A stretch of 64,000 bases of DNA, from assembly GCA_016125095.1 (NCBI GenBank), contig WGMK01000015.1:248001-312000 (forward strand), written 5' to 3'. The translations under genes were made by a program, and so were the position numbers. The notes beneath the pieces were generated by a model. That model was given only the letters and a program-made list of their open reading frames with translations, did not search any database and was not told the origin of the DNA. The stretch's first letter is position 1. The number at the start of each line of letters is the position of its first letter. Below, one piece after another: positions 1 to 11,980 of this stretch. Origin of the DNA: Candidatus Hydrogenedens sp. (GTDB lineage Bacteria; Hydrogenedentota; Hydrogenedentia; Hydrogenedentales; JAEUWI01).

Positions 1-1662
1 ATGCGCCGAGGCGATGAACAGGCTCTTCACGAAATCCTCGTCCTTGGTGTCCATGCCCGACACGCCCTTGCCGCCGCGGCGCTGCTGGCGGTAGGTGCTC
101 ACCGGCAGGCGCTTGATGTAGCCCATGTTCGACACGGTCACCACCATCGACTCGTCCGCGATGAGATCCTCGATGCTGATCTCGCCGGTGTCCTCGATGA
201 TGTCCGTGCGTCGCTCGTCGCCGTATTTCTTCTTGACCTCGACGATTTCCTTGCGCACCTCGGCCAGAATGGTCTTGGCGCTGCTGAGGATGTGCATGAG
301 GCGCTCGATTTCCTTGAGCAGCTCGGCATATTCGTTCTGCAGTTCCTCGCGCTCGAGTCCGGTCAGGCGGCGCAGGCGCATGGCGAGAATCGCGTTGGCC
401 TGCACCACGGAGAACTCGAAGCGCTCCATCAGGCGGTCGCGCGCCTGGTCGGAATCCTGCGACCCCCGGATGATGGCGATCACTTCGTCGATGTGATCGA
501 TGGCCTTGAGCAGGCCCTCGACGATGTGCGCGCGCTCTTCCGCCTTGCGCAAGTCGAAGCGCGTACGCCGCTCGACAATCTGCGCGCGGTGCTCGACGTA
601 GTAATGGATTAACTCGCGCAGGTTCAGGATGCGCGGCGTGTTGTTCACCAGCGCCAGCATGATCACGCTGGCCGTGGTCTGCAGCTGCGTGTGCTTGTAC
701 AGCTGATTGAGCACGATTTCCGGCTCGTCGCCCTTGCGCAGCTCGATGACGATGCGCATGCCGTCCTTGTCGGACTCGTCGCGCAGGTCGGTGATGCCCT
801 CGATCGTCTTGCTGCGCACGAGGTCGGCGATGCTTTCGATCAGGCGGGTCTTGTTGACCTGGTAGGGAATCTCATTGACGATGATGGATTCCTTGCCGGT
901 GCCCTCCTTCTTGCTTTCGATAGCGACCTTGGCGCGCACCTTGATGCGGCCGCGGCCGGTGAGGTAGGCATCGCGGATGCCGCTGCGCCCGAGAATCGTG
1001 CCGCCGGTCGGAAAGTCAGGCCCGGTCACGAATTTCATCAGGTCCTTCGGCGTGCATTCCGGGTGGTCGATGTAGTGGATGATGGCGTCGCACACCTCGG
1101 TGAGGTTATGCGGCGGGCAGCTGGTGGCCATGCCCACGGCGATACCATAGGAACCGTTCACCAGCAAGTTCGGAATCGCGCTCGGCAGCACCGTCGGTTC
1201 CTGCAGGCGCTGGTCGTAGTTATCCTGGGTATCGACCGTTTCCTTGTCGATATCCGTGAGCATTTCGGCGGTAATCGCCTCCATGCGCGCCTCGGTATAC
1301 CGGTAGGCCGCCGCGTTGTCGCCGTCGATGGAGCCGAAGTTGCCCTGGCCGTCCACCAGCGGGTAGCGCAGGTTCCATTCCTGCGCCATGCGCACCAGCG
1401 CGTCGTACACCGCCGAGTCGCCGTGCGGGTGGTATTTACCCAGCGTATCGCCCACGATGGTGGCGCACTTGCGGTAGCCGCGGTTTTTCTGCAGCCCGAT
1501 TTCCTGCATCACATAGAGAATGCGCCGGTGCACCGGCTTGAGTCCGTCGCGCACATCCGGCAGCGCGCGGCTCACGATCACGCTCATGGAATAATCCAGG
1601 AACGAGTTCTTCATCTCCTGTTCGATGGTGATCGGCTTAACGTTCTTCGTTTCTTCGGCCAT
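1..1662 (-). CDS. gyrA: DNA gyrase subunit A (5' part; runs off the left edge)
   Basis: GyrA is the breakage-reunion subunit of gyrase, the ATP-driven enzyme that introduces negative supercoils. The first 554 codons are present; the C-terminal beta-pinwheel lies outside the window. The N-terminal start ([10 protein letters not shown]), the quinolone-resistance region with [10 protein letters not shown] (Ser83 and Asp87, matching E. coli numbering) and the catalytic Tyr122 in [10 protein letters not shown] are all visible. Ser83 and Asp87 are the residues usually seen in quinolone-sensitive enzymes. The start is the ATG at 1662-1660, 48 bases after the HEPN gene, so gyrA looks like the last gene of a gyrB-NT-HEPN-gyrA operon. 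Confidence 0.97.
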   Translation of the reverse strand, partial: MAEETKNVKPITIEQEMKNSFLDYSMSVIVSRALPDVRDGLKPVHRRILYVMQEIGLQKNRGYRKCATIVGDTLGKYHPHGDSAVYDALVRMAQEWNLRYPLVDGQGNFGSIDGDNAAAYRYTEARMEAITAEMLTDIDKETVDTQDNYDQRLQEPTVLPSAIPNLLVNGSYGIAVGMATSCPPHNLTEVCDAIIHYIDHPECTPKDLMKFVTGPDFPTGGTILGRSGIRDAYLTGRGRIKVRAKVAIESKKEGTGKESIIVNEIPYQVNKTRLIESIADLVRSKTIEGITDLRDESDKDGMRIVIELRKGDEPEIVLNQLYKHTQLQTTASVIMLALVNNTPRILNLRELIHYYVEHRAQIVERRTRFDLRKAEERAHIVEGLLKAIDHIDEVIAIIRGSQDSDQARDRLMERFEFSVVQANAILAMRLRRLTGLEREELQNEYAELLKEIERLMHILSSAKTILAEVRKEIVEVKKKYGDERRTDIIEDTGEISIEDLIADESMVVTVSNMGYIKRLPVSTYRQQRRGGKGVSGMDTKDEDFVKSLFIASAH

Positions 1663-1710
1663 GTTCTACTCTATCGTTGGTTTACCGCGGAGCCGGGCAA
1701 AGCCAGCTCC

Positions 1711-2124
1711 CTACTTTTTTGACTCGTCTGCCTCACGCTGACGGATTAGCAATTCGGCGCTTTCGATGAACTCACCTGCGCTCTCCAGCCACGCCGGAAG
1801 ATTCTCTTCCGGCAGGGGTTTCTCCAATACGTAATCCGCCTGCAGGCGGGCTTCGAAAAGCATATGATAAAAGCGACCGAGCGGCTCGGCGATCAGACCG
1901 GTCCGAATATAATCTGTTACCAGTAGTCCCCGGACTCCGGTATGTTTTGAACTCCCTTTGCCGTCTACGGCGAGCAGCGCGAGAGCGGCGTAGAAGCACG
2001 CGTAATACAATCGATTCGCACAGCCCCGCCAGCGCTGCCGCGCGCAGAGTTCCCGCGCCTCTTCCAGCGTCGATTTGGCCTCTCTTATCCGTACCCATGC
2101 CACTTCGAATTCCGGCCTGCTCAT
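1711..2124 (-). CDS. HEPN domain protein (UPF0332-like), probable toxin or effector partner
   Basis: This 137-residue, all-helical protein resembles the HEPN/UPF0332 family. The typical helix NRLYYACFYAALALL sits at about 38-52, followed by KHTGVRGLL and the conserved ending EARLQADY at about 91-98. HEPN proteins next to minimal nucleotidyltransferases are usually the RNase or toxin half of a two-gene system. The canonical R-x4-6-H RNase motif is not evident, so activity is uncertain. Its ATG overlaps the stop of the upstream nucleotidyltransferase gene (ATGA at 2124-2121), so the pair is translationally coupled. The pair lies between gyrB and gyrA in the same orientation, an unusual place for an accessory module. 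Confidence 0.85.
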   Translation of the reverse strand: MSRPEFEVAWVRIREAKSTLEEARELCARQRWRGCANRLYYACFYAALALLAVDGKGSSKHTGVRGLLVTDYIRTGLIAEPLGRFYHMLFEARLQADYVLEKPLPEENLPAWLESAGEFIESAELLIRQREADESKK

Positions 2125-2471
2125 AACGCGATGCCGTCTTTGTCGACATTCTTATGAAAAGGTGTCGCCTGTGAATAAGGCGTCTCCCACTCATCCTTCG
2201 ATTGCACGACACTACATACGGGAGCGCCGGTCGCGAGGATCACTTCGTAAAGCGCACTGTAGACGGCTTCGGTAGTACTCCAATCTCCAGGGCCATCGAC
2301 CAACACCAAGAAATCCCAGTCGGATTCCGGACCATGATCGCCTCGCGCCCTCGACCCGAATAGCTTCAGCTCGGCGCCGGGAACAGCCGCACACACGGCA
2401 CGCTTAACGAGGCCTGGAATATCCGCCGCCTCGCTCGCGTCGATTGCCGATATGTACGTCGTTGTCTCCAT
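2121..2471 (-). CDS. Minimal nucleotidyltransferase (MNT) domain protein, partner of HEPN
   Basis: This 116-residue protein carries a complete polymerase-beta-type nucleotidyltransferase signature: GSRARGDHGPESDWD fits G-S-x10-D-x-D exactly (about residues 38-52). Small MNT proteins paired with HEPN proteins are known to act as antitoxins, in studied cases by modifying the HEPN partner with nucleotides. The start at 2471 is chosen because the longer open frame upstream only reads the end of gyrB; this ATG follows the gyrB stop by 10 bases. The stop overlaps the HEPN start (ATGA). An alternative reading is a stand-alone nucleotidyltransferase, but the coupling argues for a pair. Confidence 0.87.
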   Translation of the reverse strand: METTTYISAIDASEAADIPGLVKRAVCAAVPGAELKLFGSRARGDHGPESDWDFLVLVDGPGDWSTTEAVYSALYEVILATGAPVCSVVQSKDEWETPYSQATPFHKNVDKDGIAL

Positions 2472-2481
2472 TCCGCTCCGC

Positions 2482-5016
<2,535 letters not shown>

Positions 5017-5090
5017 TTAAATACGCCGCATATGGTGGATGTCCGCCGCCGCCCTCCGGGGCCCGCAAACGCCGGCGACAGTGTTCCGGA

Positions 5091-5119
5091 TTGAACGTCC
5101 GGCCGTTCCGGGCTATGCT
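5091..5119 (+). promoter_or_regulatory. Sigma70-type promoter of the secreted beta-helix gene
   Basis: TTGAAC, a 17-base spacer and TATGCT lie about 35 bases before the ATG at 5153. The region 4900-5152 between divergent genes holds this promoter and the gyrB promoter; I see nothing else in it. Confidence 0.55.
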
Positions 5120-5152
5120 GGCGTGGAGCGACGATTTCAGGAGGGTGCAGGC

Positions 5153-7099
5153 ATGAAGGGTATGACACGCCACGGGGCCGCGCTGGGGGTGCTTTGGGCG
5201 CTGGCGATTCTGCCAGCGGCGGCGCAGGACGACGAAATCCCGACGACGCCCCAGACGTTCTACATCGACAACACCCACGTGGGCGAGGAAGACGGCACGA
5301 CCGACCGCCCCTTCCAGAGCATATATAACGCCTTGCTGATGGTGCTGCCCGACCGCGGCGACACGCTCATCGTGCGTCCGGGAGAATACGACGAGAATTT
5401 CCTGATTCCCCCAGGCACGACCCTGCGCTCGGAGCTCGGGCCGTACGAGACCGCGCTGGTGAGCAATTCCGACACACCCGAGACCATCCTCGGTCTGGCC
5501 GACGACACGGCGCTCATCGGCTTCCGCGTGGGGCCGTCGCTGGGGGATGGCCTCGTGGTGCTCGAAGGCGCGAGCGCCGAGGTGCGCAACTGCGTCTTTG
5601 TCGACACCGTGCGTGGGCTGGCGGTGCAGAACACGGGCCGCCTCGATGCCTTCAACAACACCTTTTTCAACAATCAGGTGAGCCTCCAGGGCGAGGCCGG
5701 CGCCGTGCTCCGCGACATCCGCAACAACATCTTCGCGAACGACGGCGTCGGCATTCTGGTCGACGAGGGCGCAACCCTGAACAGCGCCTATAACAACTTC
5801 GACGGCTTCGGGCCGCCCGTGTTCGGCGCGGCGCCCGGCGATACCGACTACAGCCGCGACAGCGGGTTCTCGGATCCGGAGAACGGCCTGTTCCACCTGC
5901 GCGGGGCGAGTCCGCTGCGCGACCTGGGCGATCCGGCCGCGGTGTGGAACGACCGCGACGACACGCGGAACGACCTCGGGGCGGACGGCGGGCCGCTGGG
6001 CGAGATTGACGTGCTCGCGCCGCAGGTGAATCTGGACGCAGATCCGCAGTTGGGGCCTGCGCCGCTGGCGGTGGCCTTCGACGCCTCGGCCTCGCGCGAC
6101 GACTGGGGCATGCCGCCCGTGGCGTGGGACTTCGACATCTCGGACGGCCTCTCCTTCGATACGACCGGCATGATGGTGCAGCACACTTATGCGGCCGCAG
6201 GTCAGTACATTGCGGCCGTGCTGGCCGAGGACGACCGCGGCAATCGCTCGATCAGCTATTTCCCGGTGGCCATCAACGTAGGCGGCACCCCGCCTCTGTT
6301 CTTGAGCACCGACCGGCAGGCCGGCGGGACGCCGTTCACGCTGAACCTGGAGCTGTCATCGGCCGCAGGCGCGACTTCGTACGGCTGGGATCTGAATGAA
6401 AATGGCGCCATTGATCTGGTCACCCAGACGGCAGCCTACACCTATCCCGGCGCTACCGTGCCCGGCCTGTACGGCATCAGCGGCTTTGCGACCGATTCCT
6501 CGGGCCGGCGCGCGCACACCCGCATCGGCATCACGGTGGCAGAGAACCCGGTGCTGGGCGACGTGCCGATGGTGCCCGGCAGCGGCACGACCCTGCGAAT
6601 CGACGAGCCGGGTTCGCCGCTCGAGGGCGCGAGCGGTTCGTGGCCCTTCGGCTCCATCAACATCTCCGGACGCGCCACGTTCGGCGAGTATCCGAGTAGT
6701 GCGTTCCCGTTCTACCCCGAGGGCGACCTGCTGCGCGTGGTGGAGATCGGCCCGCAGCACGAAACGCTCGGCGCCTGGGCCACGATTAATATGCCGATTC
6801 CGAAGTTCGACGCCGAGAAGATGCGCACGGCGCATGTATTCCGCTTCAATGCCATTACGAATATCTGGAGCGATACCGGCATCCGCGGCGTTCGTGTGTT
6901 GAATGGGGATACCGACCCGCTCGCGAAGTTCCAGATTGCGGAAGGCGGCGCCTTTGCCATCGTGGGCGAGCGCTTCCCGACCGGCCCCTTCGGCTGCCAC
7001 CAGATCCGCGACAAGCAGCAACAGTCGGCCGATGGCGGTTCCTTGCTGGTGTTCGCCCTGGCGGCAGGGGTGATGGCGGCCGCGCGCCGCCGCCGCTAA
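5153..7099 (+). CDS. Secreted right-handed beta-helix/PKD protein with C-terminal membrane tail
   Basis: The 648-residue product has a Sec signal peptide (hydrophobic about 8-20, ending ILPAAAQ). A parallel beta-helix-like region at about 30-260 resembles pectate-lyase-like or DUF1565 proteins, with rungs such as GNTFFNN-type FNNTFFNNQ and IRNNIFANDGVGI. One or two PKD-like domains follow at about 285-460 (AVAFDASASRDDWGM, WDFDIS, HTYAAAGQYIA). The end is a Gly/Ser-rich stretch, a hydrophobic segment and the tail AAARRRR, as in C-terminal sorting signals (CTERM). It is probably a surface-anchored carbohydrate-binding or degrading protein; no catalytic residues are identified. The start is chosen for the strong AGGAGG at 5139-5144. 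Confidence 0.8.
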   Translation: MKGMTRHGAALGVLWALAILPAAAQDDEIPTTPQTFYIDNTHVGEEDGTTDRPFQSIYNALLMVLPDRGDTLIVRPGEYDENFLIPPGTTLRSELGPYETALVSNSDTPETILGLADDTALIGFRVGPSLGDGLVVLEGASAEVRNCVFVDTVRGLAVQNTGRLDAFNNTFFNNQVSLQGEAGAVLRDIRNNIFANDGVGILVDEGATLNSAYNNFDGFGPPVFGAAPGDTDYSRDSGFSDPENGLFHLRGASPLRDLGDPAAVWNDRDDTRNDLGADGGPLGEIDVLAPQVNLDADPQLGPAPLAVAFDASASRDDWGMPPVAWDFDISDGLSFDTTGMMVQHTYAAAGQYIAAVLAEDDRGNRSISYFPVAINVGGTPPLFLSTDRQAGGTPFTLNLELSSAAGATSYGWDLNENGAIDLVTQTAAYTYPGATVPGLYGISGFATDSSGRRAHTRIGITVAENPVLGDVPMVPGSGTTLRIDEPGSPLEGASGSWPFGSINISGRATFGEYPSSAFPFYPEGDLLRVVEIGPQHETLGAWATINMPIPKFDAEKMRTAHVFRFNAITNIWSDTGIRGVRVLNGDTDPLAKFQIAEGGAFAIVGERFPTGPFGCHQIRDKQQQSADGGSLLVFALAAGVMAAARRRR

Positions 7100-7109
7100 G
7101 TCGTTACAT

Positions 7110-7136
7110 GGCCGCCGGTTTGCCTTCCCGGCGGCC
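7110..7136 (+). terminator. Hairpin after the beta-helix gene
   Basis: A 9-bp perfect stem GGCCGCCGG/CCGGCGGCC has a 9-base loop. There is no T-run, so it is a weak terminator candidate. It overlaps the -35 box of the next promoter. Confidence 0.4.
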
Positions 7137-7148
7137 CATTGCTATGCT
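7120..7148 (+). promoter_or_regulatory. Promoter of the NRAMP-ApbE gene
   Basis: TTGCCT, 17 bases and TATGCT end 30 bases before the ATG at 7178, giving a very short leader. The -35 box lies inside the loop and second arm of the 7110-7136 hairpin. Confidence 0.5.
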
Positions 7149-7177
7149 CGCTCGGCCAATTCACGAGGGAGATGCAC

Positions 7178-9553
7178 ATGGATGAGAAGGCGTACCTGAC
7201 GGCCTTGCAGTCGCAGCCGTTGGGACGGCGGCTGGCGGGCTACCTGAAACTGACCGGACCGGGCTACATGCAAAGCGCCATGACGCTCGGCGGCGGCACG
7301 ATTGCCAGCTGCGTGCTCATGGGCAGCCTGCTGGGCTACAAGATGCTCTGGGTGCAGCCCATCGCCATCCTGCTGGGCGTATGCGTGCTGGGGGCGGTGG
7401 CGAAAATCACCACGCTCACCCAGGAAAAGCCCTACCTCTCCTTCTGGAACCGGCTGCACCCGGGCATGGCGCTCTGCTGGGGCATCAGTTCCTTTGTCGC
7501 CACCATTCTGTGGCACATCCCGCAATACGGCCTCACGGCGAACGGCGCGATAGTGCTGGGCGAAGGCGCAGGCATCTCGCTCGATTCCACGCCCGGACGC
7601 ATCGGCATCGGCGTGGTGGTGCTCGCAGCGGCCTCGGCCATCGTCTATCTCTACCAGACCGGCGCCAAGGGGCTGAAATACTACGAGCTGCTGGTGAAGG
7701 TGCTGGTGTGGTCCATCGTTGGTGCCTTCGCCATCGCCGCCTTCGCGTCGGGCATCGACTGGAAGGAATTGCTGCTCGGCGTCTCGGGCATCAGCTTCGC
7801 CCAGATGGTTTCCGCGCACGGCGGCATTCCGCCCGAGGTGATTCCCCCCATGGTCGCCGCGCTCGCCGCCGCCGTGGGCATCAACATGATCTTTCTCTAC
7901 CCCTATTCGCTGCTGAACAAGGAATGGGGTCCCGAGCACAAGGAACTCGCCTACTTCGATCTCGTGTCGGGCATGATGGTGCCCTTTCTCGTCGCGACCG
8001 GCTTCATGACCGTGGCCGTGGCGAACACGATCGGGCCGGAAGGCGCGGCGCTGGGCGAAAGCGTGAAGGATATGCGCGAGATTCTGCCGGTGCTGTCGGG
8101 CACCTTGGGCGGCAGCGGCGCGAGCTTCATCATCGGCCTCGGCATGTTCGCCGTGGGCTTCTCGACCATCATCACCCACATGCTCGCCTGCGGCTTCATC
8201 GGCTGCGAGCTCTTCGGCCTCGACGCCAAGGACCCGCGCAAGTTTCTCTTCGCGCTCGCACCGGCGGTCGGCGTGGTCGGCGTCATGATCAAGTTCCCCT
8301 TCTGGGCTGCGGTGACCGCATCCGTCATGGCGGCACCGCTCATGCCCATCACTGTGCTGGGCTTTCTGATTCTGCTGAACCTGAAATCGTTCATGGGCGC
8401 CAATACGCCCCACGGTGCCAAGGGCCTGTTCCACAATGCGATGCTGCTGACCTCCATTTGCGTGCTCAGCATTGGCGCCTATTTCTCGCTATACCCCATC
8501 GTGACGGGCTTCTTTGCGCCGGAGCCCGCCGCAGCACCCGCACCCGCCGAGGCCGTGCCGGAGGAAGCGCCCCAGGCATCGGCGGCCCTCCCCTCCCCCT
8601 TGCGCGAATTCACCTACGCACACGATGCCATGGGCACGACCTTCGAAATCCGCATGATGGCGGCGGGCAAGTTCATGGAAGACCTGCGCCCGATTGCCGA
8701 CGAGGCCTTTGCGGCCATCGACGCGCTGGAAGCCCGGGTGAGCAATTGGCGCGAGGACAGCATCACCAGCGAAATCTGCCGGCAGGCGGGCATCAAGGCC
8801 GTGTCGGTGGACGAAGACATCCTCGGCATGCTGCGTTTCTGCCGCGCGCTCTACAACCAGACCGACGGCGTGTTCGACCCGACGGTCGGGCCGCTGTTGA
8901 AGGCCTGGGGCAAGTATAAGCAGCGGAACGAGATACCGACCGACGAGGAATTGAAACGGGCGCAGGCGCTGGTGGGTCTAAACCAGATTGAAGTGGACGA
9001 GACGAACGGTACCGTAATGCTGGAGCAGCCGGGCATGCAGCTGGATTTCGGCGGCATCGCCAAGGGGCTCGCGCTGGACGAGGCGGCGGCGGTGCTTAAG
9101 GGCCATGGCATTGCCTGCGCCTTTCTGCATTCGGGCATGAGCACCATCGTGGCGCTTGACGCCCCCCCCGGTTCCGAGGGCTGGACAGTTGAATTGGGCA
9201 ACCCCTATACTGAGGGACAAACCGCTCTGGATACGGTGCTTTTGGCGAATAACGCCTTTTCAAGCTCGGCCAGCGTGACACGTTTTATTGAAATCGACGG
9301 GAAGCGATACGGCCACATCATCGACCCGCGCACGGGCTACCCGGCGTCGGGTGTCGCATCGGCGGCGGTGGTGGGGCCGACGGGCATGGCCTGCGATGCA
9401 TTGAGCACGGCCTTTTATATTCTGGGTATAGAGAAGACCCGGCAGTTTTGCCGGGAGCATGGCGAATACAAGGCGCTGATGGTGGCCGCTACGGAGCCGC
9501 AGGACGCGACAATGATTCGGATTAACTTCAGCAACGAAGAGGAACGGACATGA
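7178..9553 (+). CDS. NRAMP-like transporter fused to ApbE flavin transferase
   Basis: This 791-residue fusion has about eleven membrane segments (residues ~15-445) of the NRAMP/APC fold, a Pro/Ala-rich linker (~446-475) and an ApbE domain (~478-785). ApbE attaches FMN to exported flavoproteins. Its family motifs are present: MGTTFEIRM, DGVFDPTVGPLLKAWG, LDFGGIAKGLALD, HIIDPRTGYP and ACDALSTAFYILG. The transporter half has GPGYMQSAMTLGGGT where NRAMP normally has DPGN in TM1, and MIFLYPYSLLNK where TM6 normally has MPH, so the usual divalent-metal site is missing. ApbE is normally a lipoprotein; here the transporter would anchor it. Eleven segments would place it in the periplasm. Start: ATG after GAGGGAGA; 7172 is an alternative. 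The stop overlaps the next gene (ATGA). Confidence 0.88.
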   Translation: MDEKAYLTALQSQPLGRRLAGYLKLTGPGYMQSAMTLGGGTIASCVLMGSLLGYKMLWVQPIAILLGVCVLGAVAKITTLTQEKPYLSFWNRLHPGMALCWGISSFVATILWHIPQYGLTANGAIVLGEGAGISLDSTPGRIGIGVVVLAAASAIVYLYQTGAKGLKYYELLVKVLVWSIVGAFAIAAFASGIDWKELLLGVSGISFAQMVSAHGGIPPEVIPPMVAALAAAVGINMIFLYPYSLLNKEWGPEHKELAYFDLVSGMMVPFLVATGFMTVAVANTIGPEGAALGESVKDMREILPVLSGTLGGSGASFIIGLGMFAVGFSTIITHMLACGFIGCELFGLDAKDPRKFLFALAPAVGVVGVMIKFPFWAAVTASVMAAPLMPITVLGFLILLNLKSFMGANTPHGAKGLFHNAMLLTSICVLSIGAYFSLYPIVTGFFAPEPAAAPAPAEAVPEEAPQASAALPSPLREFTYAHDAMGTTFEIRMMAAGKFMEDLRPIADEAFAAIDALEARVSNWREDSITSEICRQAGIKAVSVDEDILGMLRFCRALYNQTDGVFDPTVGPLLKAWGKYKQRNEIPTDEELKRAQALVGLNQIEVDETNGTVMLEQPGMQLDFGGIAKGLALDEAAAVLKGHGIACAFLHSGMSTIVALDAPPGSEGWTVELGNPYTEGQTALDTVLLANNAFSSSASVTRFIEIDGKRYGHIIDPRTGYPASGVASAAVVGPTGMACDALSTAFYILGIEKTRQFCREHGEYKALMVAATEPQDATMIRINFSNEEERT

Positions 9554-11115
9554 AAACGAACGGAGTGACTCGGCGCGGCTTCATGAAGACCGCCAGCGTG
9601 GCCGGCGGCGTGACGATCGCCACGGGCTTCAACCCTTTCTCCTACGCCGCGAACGAAAAGGTCAACCTCGGCCTGATCGGCGTGGGCGGCCAGGGTACCT
9701 TCCACATCACCTACGGCCTCGCGGGCACCGCCGAAGTACAGATCGCGGCCATCTGCGATATCTTCGAGGAAAACCGCAACAAGTCGGTGAAGTTCTCGCA
9801 GCTGTCCAACGCCGGTATCCCGTTCCGCGACGGCATGAAGCTGACCTCGGAGCAGATTGACGCGGCCAAGTCGGCCATGAAGCCCGACCTGTATTGGGAC
9901 TACAAGGAACTGCTCGCGCGCGACGACATCGACGCGGTCGTTATTTCGACCCCGCTCGACCGTCACCATGTGATGACGATGGACGCGCTGAATGCGGGCA
10001 AGTACGTGTTCTGTGAAAAGACCATGTGCTACAACATCGAGCAGAGCCGCGAGATTGTGCAGAAGTGCGCCGATACCGGGCTGTTCTGCCAAGTGGGTCA
10101 CCAGCGCCGCTACAACCCCAAGTACAACCTGGGCATGCGCCTGGCGCGCGATTCCGACAAGGTAGGCCGCATCAGCCACATCAGCGCGCAGTGGCACCGC
10201 AATGTGTTCTGGCGCCGCAACTATGAGAACACCTGGGAATCGCTGACGGACACGGAGAAGGAATTCATTCTGCCGTGGGTGGGCGGCGAGCCGGATATCG
10301 ACCGCTTCCTGAACTGGCGCATGTACGAGGAATACTCGAAGGGCCTGTTCACCGAGCTGATGACGCACCAGTCCGACATCGCCAACTGGTTCATGATGGG
10401 CGTGCCCTCGAAGGTCTACGCGACCGGCGGTATCGACTACTGGCGCGACGGCCGCGAAGTGGACGACAACATCCAGGTGATTTTCGAATACGAGCAGCAG
10501 CCGAGCTCGCCGGGCTTCAAGGCCATCGACCAGCGCAGCCAGCTGCAGGACATGCGCAAGATCAACCGCACCTACTCCGTGCGCTTCGATTACAGCAGCC
10601 AGCTGTTCAACGGCAAGATGGGCTGCACCGAGCAGTTCATGGGCGACTACGGCACCATCGAACTGTCCGGCCTGTTCATCGACGACCCCTGCTACCTGTA
10701 CCCCGAACCGGCCGCTGCCGCCGCCAAGGCCGGTGCTGCCGCCACGGGCAAGGCGCTGAACACCTACATGCCCGGCGCGGGCGCGGGCGCGGGTATTCCG
10801 CTATTCGGCGACGTGCTGCTGGAAGAGGCGGACACCTATCAGTTCCGCGCGTTCGCCAAGCACATCCGCGAGGGCGGCAAGCCGCGCACGAACGAGATGT
10901 GCGGCCACACCACCGCCATCGCGGCCCATATGGCCTACGAATCCTGCAAGACCGGTCAGCCGGTGACCATCGATCCGGCGCTCTACACCTTCGATGTCGA
11001 GGTGCCGAGCTTCTACGAATTCGAGACCGAATGGGTCGAGTTCCCGAAGGACCCCGCGAAGGCGGAAGGCGCCGCACCGGCCGCGCCCGCCCAGCAAGCG
11101 GATCCGAACGCTTAA
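9550..11115 (+). CDS. Tat-exported Gfo/Idh/MocA family oxidoreductase
   Basis: The 521-residue protein begins with a twin-arginine signal (TRRGFMKTASVAGG). A Rossmann fold follows (NLGLIGVGGQGTFH) and then the dimerisation domain of the Gfo/Idh/MocA family, typically NAD(P)-dependent sugar or inositol dehydrogenases. The usual EKP motif reads CEKTMC, keeping the lysine. The C-terminus has an Ala/Pro tail (EGAAPAAPAQQADPNA). It is coupled to the NRAMP-ApbE gene by ATGA. Export of a folded, cofactor-loaded enzyme fits a periplasmic role, and coupling to ApbE hints at a shared periplasmic process. The substrate is unknown. Confidence 0.9.
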   Translation: MKTNGVTRRGFMKTASVAGGVTIATGFNPFSYAANEKVNLGLIGVGGQGTFHITYGLAGTAEVQIAAICDIFEENRNKSVKFSQLSNAGIPFRDGMKLTSEQIDAAKSAMKPDLYWDYKELLARDDIDAVVISTPLDRHHVMTMDALNAGKYVFCEKTMCYNIEQSREIVQKCADTGLFCQVGHQRRYNPKYNLGMRLARDSDKVGRISHISAQWHRNVFWRRNYENTWESLTDTEKEFILPWVGGEPDIDRFLNWRMYEEYSKGLFTELMTHQSDIANWFMMGVPSKVYATGGIDYWRDGREVDDNIQVIFEYEQQPSSPGFKAIDQRSQLQDMRKINRTYSVRFDYSSQLFNGKMGCTEQFMGDYGTIELSGLFIDDPCYLYPEPAAAAAKAGAAATGKALNTYMPGAGAGAGIPLFGDVLLEEADTYQFRAFAKHIREGGKPRTNEMCGHTTAIAAHMAYESCKTGQPVTIDPALYTFDVEVPSFYEFETEWVEFPKDPAKAEGAAPAAPAQQADPNA

Positions 11116-11152
11116 CCGATAACAACAACCATCCGATTCAGGAGACAAGACC

Positions 11153-11899
11153 ATGCGTTACTGGCGAATGACAACGATTGCCGCAATGGTACTGGCCCTC
11201 GGCCTGGCCGGCGGCTGCCACCAAAACAAGGTGCCGGAAGGCACCGTGAAAAGCGAAGTGTTCGAGGACGACGCCCCGGCCGAGAAGGCGCCGGCCGAGG
11301 AAGCCATGCCGGAAGAAGCCGCGCCTGCGGAAACGCCGGCCGAAGCACCGGCCGAGGCCGCTGCCGAAGCGCCCGCGGAAACCGCCGAAGCACCGGCGGC
11401 CGATGCCGTCTATGTGATTTCCCCCAACGATGACAGCTTCATCGAGTTCGTGGGCTACAAGGTGACCGGCAACCAGCCCGGCGGCTTCGCCAATTTCAGC
11501 GGCGAAGTAACCGTGCCCGGCGGCGACTTGACCAAGGCGCAGGTGAGCGTGAAGGTGGACCTGACCACCGTATACACCAAGACCAACATCCTCACGGAAA
11601 CGCTCAAGGGCAAGGACTTCTTCGAGATCGGCACCTTCCCCGAAGCGTCGTTCACCTCGACCGAAATCACCCAGGACGGCGACGGCTACAAGGTGGTCGG
11701 CAACTTCGACCTGCACGGCTTCAGCAAGAAGATCGGTTTCCCCGCGAAGATTGAAATGAAGGACGGCAACGTCGTGGCCTCCGCCGAATTCAGCATCGAC
11801 CGCAACCTCTGGGAAATCAGCTACGACGGCGTCACCGACGACGCCATCCGCGACGACGTCCTCATCAAGTTCGAAGTCGTCGCCGAGCCCCAGGCCTAA
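11153..11899 (+). CDS. YceI-like lipoprotein
   Basis: This 248-residue lipoprotein has a lipobox (LALGLAGGC, Cys about 22), then an Ala/Glu/Pro linker (~38-85) and a C-terminal YceI-type lipocalin-like domain (~88-245). The domain shows DDSFIEFVGYKVTG, a long beta series and NFDLHGFSKKIGFPA. YceI proteins bind isoprenoid or amphiphilic ligands in the periplasm. It follows the oxidoreductase by 37 bases and a strong terminator follows it, so it is probably the last gene of the 7178-11899 operon. The gene has a good ribosome site (AGGAGA). Confidence 0.85.
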   Translation: MRYWRMTTIAAMVLALGLAGGCHQNKVPEGTVKSEVFEDDAPAEKAPAEEAMPEEAAPAETPAEAPAEAAAEAPAETAEAPAADAVYVISPNDDSFIEFVGYKVTGNQPGGFANFSGEVTVPGGDLTKAQVSVKVDLTTVYTKTNILTETLKGKDFFEIGTFPEASFTSTEITQDGDGYKVVGNFDLHGFSKKIGFPAKIEMKDGNVVASAEFSIDRNLWEISYDGVTDDAIRDDVLIKFEVVAEPQA

Positions 11900-11921
11900 G
11901 CCCGCTCCAACAGCATCCATC

Positions 11922-11959
11922 AAAAACCGCCCGCAGGCCAATGCCTGCGGGCGGTTTTT
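11922..11959. terminator. Perfect bidirectional terminator
   Basis: A 17-bp perfect stem runs from AAAAACCGCCCGCAGGC to GCCTGCGGGCGGTTTTT around a CAAT loop. Poly-A and poly-T lie on opposite sides, so it can act in both directions. It ends the YceI-like gene. Confidence 0.9.
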
Positions 11960-11980
11960 CTATTGGTGCTGCGCCGAATA

